Source: Candidatus Eiseniibacteriota bacterium
Lineage (GTDB): Bacteria; Eisenbacteria; RBG-16-71-46
Assembly (NCBI GenBank): GCA_023249815.1
Contig: JAHFBX010000144.1
Coordinates: 1 to 7,151 of the forward strand
DNA length: 7,151 nt
Direction: 5' to 3'
The first letter of the stretch is position 1. The number at the start of each line of letters is the position of its first letter. Shown here piece by piece: positions 5,394 through 7,151 of this stretch. The translations under genes and the position numbers were made by a program. The notes below the pieces were generated by a model. It searched no databases. It saw nothing but the letters and a program-made list of their open reading frames with translations, and was not told the origin of the DNA.

Positions 5394-6568
5394 GCGCGCC
5401 TCGCGGGCCAGGCGGTGGCAGCACGCGCGGGGGCGGCGACGGCATGACGAACTTCCTGCGCGCCAAGACGAACGCCGCCGGCGCCGCCGAGCGAAGCCGG
5501 GAACATCCCTCGCGTCTCGCCGACCCGGCGCCGTTCGCCGAGGACGTGCGCGAGGAGAAGCGGCTCCGGCCCGTCTCGCTCTCCGAGTTCGTGGGCCAGC
5601 CCCAGGTGCGCGAGCAGCTGGGCATCTTCCTCGCCGCCGCGAGCCAGCGCGGGGAGGCGATGGACCACCTGCTCCTGCACGGCCCGCCCGGCCTCGGCAA
5701 GACCACGCTCGCGAGCATCGTCGCGCACGAGCTGGGCGTGGAGATCACGCACACGAGCGGTCCGGTGATCGAACGTCCTGGCGACCTGGTCGGGCTGCTC
5801 ACGAACATCGGTCCGCGCGGCGTGCTGTTCGTGGACGAGATCCATCGGCTCTCCCCGGTGATCGAGGAGTACCTCTATTCGGCGCTCGAGGACTTCACGC
5901 TCGACATCATGCTCGACCGCGGCGCGAGCGCGCGCAGTCTCAAGCTGACGCTCGACCCGTTCACGCTGATCGGCGCCACGACGCGTTCGGGCCTGCTCTC
6001 GGGCCCGATGAGAGCCCGCTTCGGCGTGAGCCTGAGAATGTCCTTCTACTCGGCCGAGGATCTCATGCGCATCGTGCGACGCTCGGCGGGCATCCTCGCC
6101 ACCACTGTCGACGAGGACGCCGCGTTCGAGATCGCGCGCCGCTCGCGCGGCACGCCGCGCGTGGCCAACCGCCTGCTCCGCCGCGTGCGCGACTTCGCGC
6201 TCGTCAAGGCCGACGGCGCCGTGACGCTTCCCGTGACGCGCGAGGCGTTGCGCCTGCTCGAGGTGGACGAGCGCGGCCTCGACGAGATGGACCGCCGCAT
6301 GCTGGACGCGCTGATCCAGCGCTACGAAGGGGGGCCGGTGGGTCTGCAATCGCTCGCGGTGGTGCTCGGGGAGGACACCGGCACGCTCGAGGATGTGTAC
6401 GAACCGTTCCTGGTCCAGGAGGGGTTCATCCGGCGTACACCGCGCGGGCGCGAGGCCACCCGGCTCGCCTACGAGCACCTGGGGCTCGCGATCCCGGCCC
6501 GCCTGCGAGGCGAGGTCGTGGCCGACGCCGCCGCGGAGCCCGAGCAACCCGAGCTGCCGCTCGGCTGA
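5390..6568 (+). CDS. ruvB: Holliday junction DNA helicase RuvB
   Basis: This hexameric AAA+ ATPase drives branch migration with RuvA. The product has 392 residues against 336 in E. coli. Walker A is GPPGLGKTT (98-106), Walker B is LFVDEIH (146-152), sensor 1 is GATTRSG (195-201), the arginine finger lies in MRARFG (207-212), and sensor 2 is in RGTPRVANRLLRRVRDFA (253-270). The winged-helix DNA-binding domain follows, with MDRRMLDALI (300-309), GGPVGLQSLA (314-323) and EGFIRRTPRGREAT (344-357). The ATG at 5390 overlaps the ruvA stop by 4 nt. It gives a Gly/Pro/Arg-rich N-terminal extension, with about 30 more residues before the LRP..L.E.VGQ motif than in E. coli. ATG at 5444 is an alternative that would remove 18 of these, but it leaves a 50-nt gap and only a G-run as ribosome binding site. 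A short acidic tail ends PEQPELPLG. The function is secure; the start is moderately sure. Confidence 0.95.
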   Translation: MSAPRGPGGGSTRGGGDGMTNFLRAKTNAAGAAERSREHPSRLADPAPFAEDVREEKRLRPVSLSEFVGQPQVREQLGIFLAAASQRGEAMDHLLLHGPPGLGKTTLASIVAHELGVEITHTSGPVIERPGDLVGLLTNIGPRGVLFVDEIHRLSPVIEEYLYSALEDFTLDIMLDRGASARSLKLTLDPFTLIGATTRSGLLSGPMRARFGVSLRMSFYSAEDLMRIVRRSAGILATTVDEDAAFEIARRSRGTPRVANRLLRRVRDFALVKADGAVTLPVTREALRLLEVDERGLDEMDRRMLDALIQRYEGGPVGLQSLAVVLGEDTGTLEDVYEPFLVQEGFIRRTPRGREATRLAYEHLGLAIPARLRGEVVADAAAEPEQPELPLG

Positions 6569-6608
6569 GCGGCCGGTCGTGATCGCGCCCCGAGCCACGC
6601 GAAGCGCC

Positions 6609-7151
6609 ATGTCCGACGCCGCGCGGCTCCTCGCCTTGCTCGACTACGAACTGCCCGAGACGCTCATCGCGCAGCATCCGACCGCGCGTCGCGAGGACTC
6701 GCGGCTCCTGGTCGTGGAACGCGCCTCGGACCGGCTCACCGACGGGCGGTTCGCTGAACTCGGCCAGTGGATTCGGCCGAGCGACCTCCTCGTCGTGAAC
6801 GAGACACGCGTTCGACCGGCGAGGCTGAACGTGAAGCGGCCGACGGGCGGCAAGGTCGAGATGCTGTTCGTGCGCCCCGCCGCTGCCGTGGCGGGCGAGT
6901 GCTGGCGCGTGCTCGCCAGACCTGCGAAGCATGTGACGCCGGGCGCGCGCCTCGCCACGCCCGACGGAGCGCTCACCGTGGAGGTGGTCGCGGCCGGTGC
7001 GCAGGGCGAGCGCACGGTGCGCGTGGTCGAGGGTTCGCTCGAAGCGGTGCTCCGCTCGCAGGGTGAGGTGCCGCTCCCGCCCTACATCCATCGCGCGCCG
7101 GCCGCCGAGGATGTCGAGCGCTACCAGACGGTGTACTCGCGCCTTGACGGC
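6609..7151 (+). CDS. queA: tRNA preQ1(34) S-adenosylmethionine ribosyltransferase-isomerase QueA (3' partial)
   Basis: QueA transfers and isomerises the ribosyl group of S-adenosylmethionine onto preQ1 at tRNA position 34, forming epoxyqueuosine in the queuosine pathway. The frame stays open to the right edge, so 181 residues of about 340-350 are visible. Family motifs seen are DYELPETLIAQHP (12-24), RREDSRLLV (27-35), DLLVVNETRVRPARL (59-73), GGKVEMLFVRP (80-90), CWRVLARPAKHVTPGARL (98-115), GEVPLPPYIHR (152-162) and ERYQTVYS (170-177). It lies 40 nt after ruvB in the common ruvCAB-queA order and probably shares its transcript; tgt would be expected next. ATG at 6609 is preferred. An in-frame GTG at 6579 would add ten residues and neither start has a strong Shine-Dalgarno sequence, so the start is only moderately sure. 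Confidence 0.93.
   Translation, partial: MSDAARLLALLDYELPETLIAQHPTARREDSRLLVVERASDRLTDGRFAELGQWIRPSDLLVVNETRVRPARLNVKRPTGGKVEMLFVRPAAAVAGECWRVLARPAKHVTPGARLATPDGALTVEVVAAGAQGERTVRVVEGSLEAVLRSQGEVPLPPYIHRAPAAEDVERYQTVYSRLDG

Noticed and set aside
5267..6610. A 447-residue open frame on the minus strand opposite ruvB
   Set aside because: It has the same GC-driven artefact pattern: rich in Arg, Ala, His and Glu, without recognisable domains, and fully overlapping a well-supported ruvB.
1..7151. Mobile element, CRISPR array, defence or toxin-antitoxin system, tRNA or rRNA
   Set aside because: I saw no transposase or integrase motifs, regularly spaced direct repeats, terminal inverted repeats or tRNA-like cloverleaf. 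Apart from short intergenic spacers and the one 319-base control region, the window is filled by recognisable housekeeping-type genes with uniform base composition.

Overview
This window is a stretch of ordinary chromosome from a very GC-rich bacterium. G/C dominates third codon positions, and long spurious open frames lie opposite the real genes. A Sec-exported single-haem cytochrome c and a long-form SppA point to a diderm with a respiratory chain. The promoter style (TTGACC with an extended TGnTAG-type -10) is of a kind seen in Myxococcota-like and related high-GC candidate phyla. The sequence alone does not fix the phylum, so that placement is a guess.

Layout, left to right. (1) Positions 2-973, + strand: the C-terminal half of a signal peptide peptidase (SppA), cut by the left edge. 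(2) 974-1113: a convergent spacer with one weak inverted repeat. (3) 1114-1509, - strand: a small exported c-type cytochrome. (4) 1510-1828: a 319-base divergent control region without genes, with a good promoter on each strand. (5) 1829-3934, + strand: an EF-G-like translational GTPase of the EF-G2 type with unusual G-motifs. (6) 3935-4070: a spacer holding three consecutive hairpins. (7) 4071-end, + strand: ruvC, ruvA, ruvB and the start of queA, the widespread ruvCAB-queA arrangement. queA runs off the right edge, and tgt would be the expected next gene.

RuvA and RuvB form the branch-migration motor at Holliday junctions and RuvC is the resolvase that cuts them, so the right half encodes a complete junction-processing set. 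ruvA and ruvB are translationally coupled by an ATGA overlap. queA makes a precursor of the tRNA wobble base queuosine. It is a frequent ruv neighbour without a shared biochemical pathway. SppA (cleared signal peptides), the cytochrome (periplasmic electron transfer) and the EF-G-like protein (ribosome) look like independent units.

I found no mobile element, CRISPR array, tRNA, rRNA or defence system, and no convincing sign of an undescribed system. The item most worth a second look is the EF-G paralogue. Its switch II catalytic His is Tyr, its NKxD Lys is Met and its switch I RG is RQ, so it may not hydrolyse GTP like a normal EF-G.
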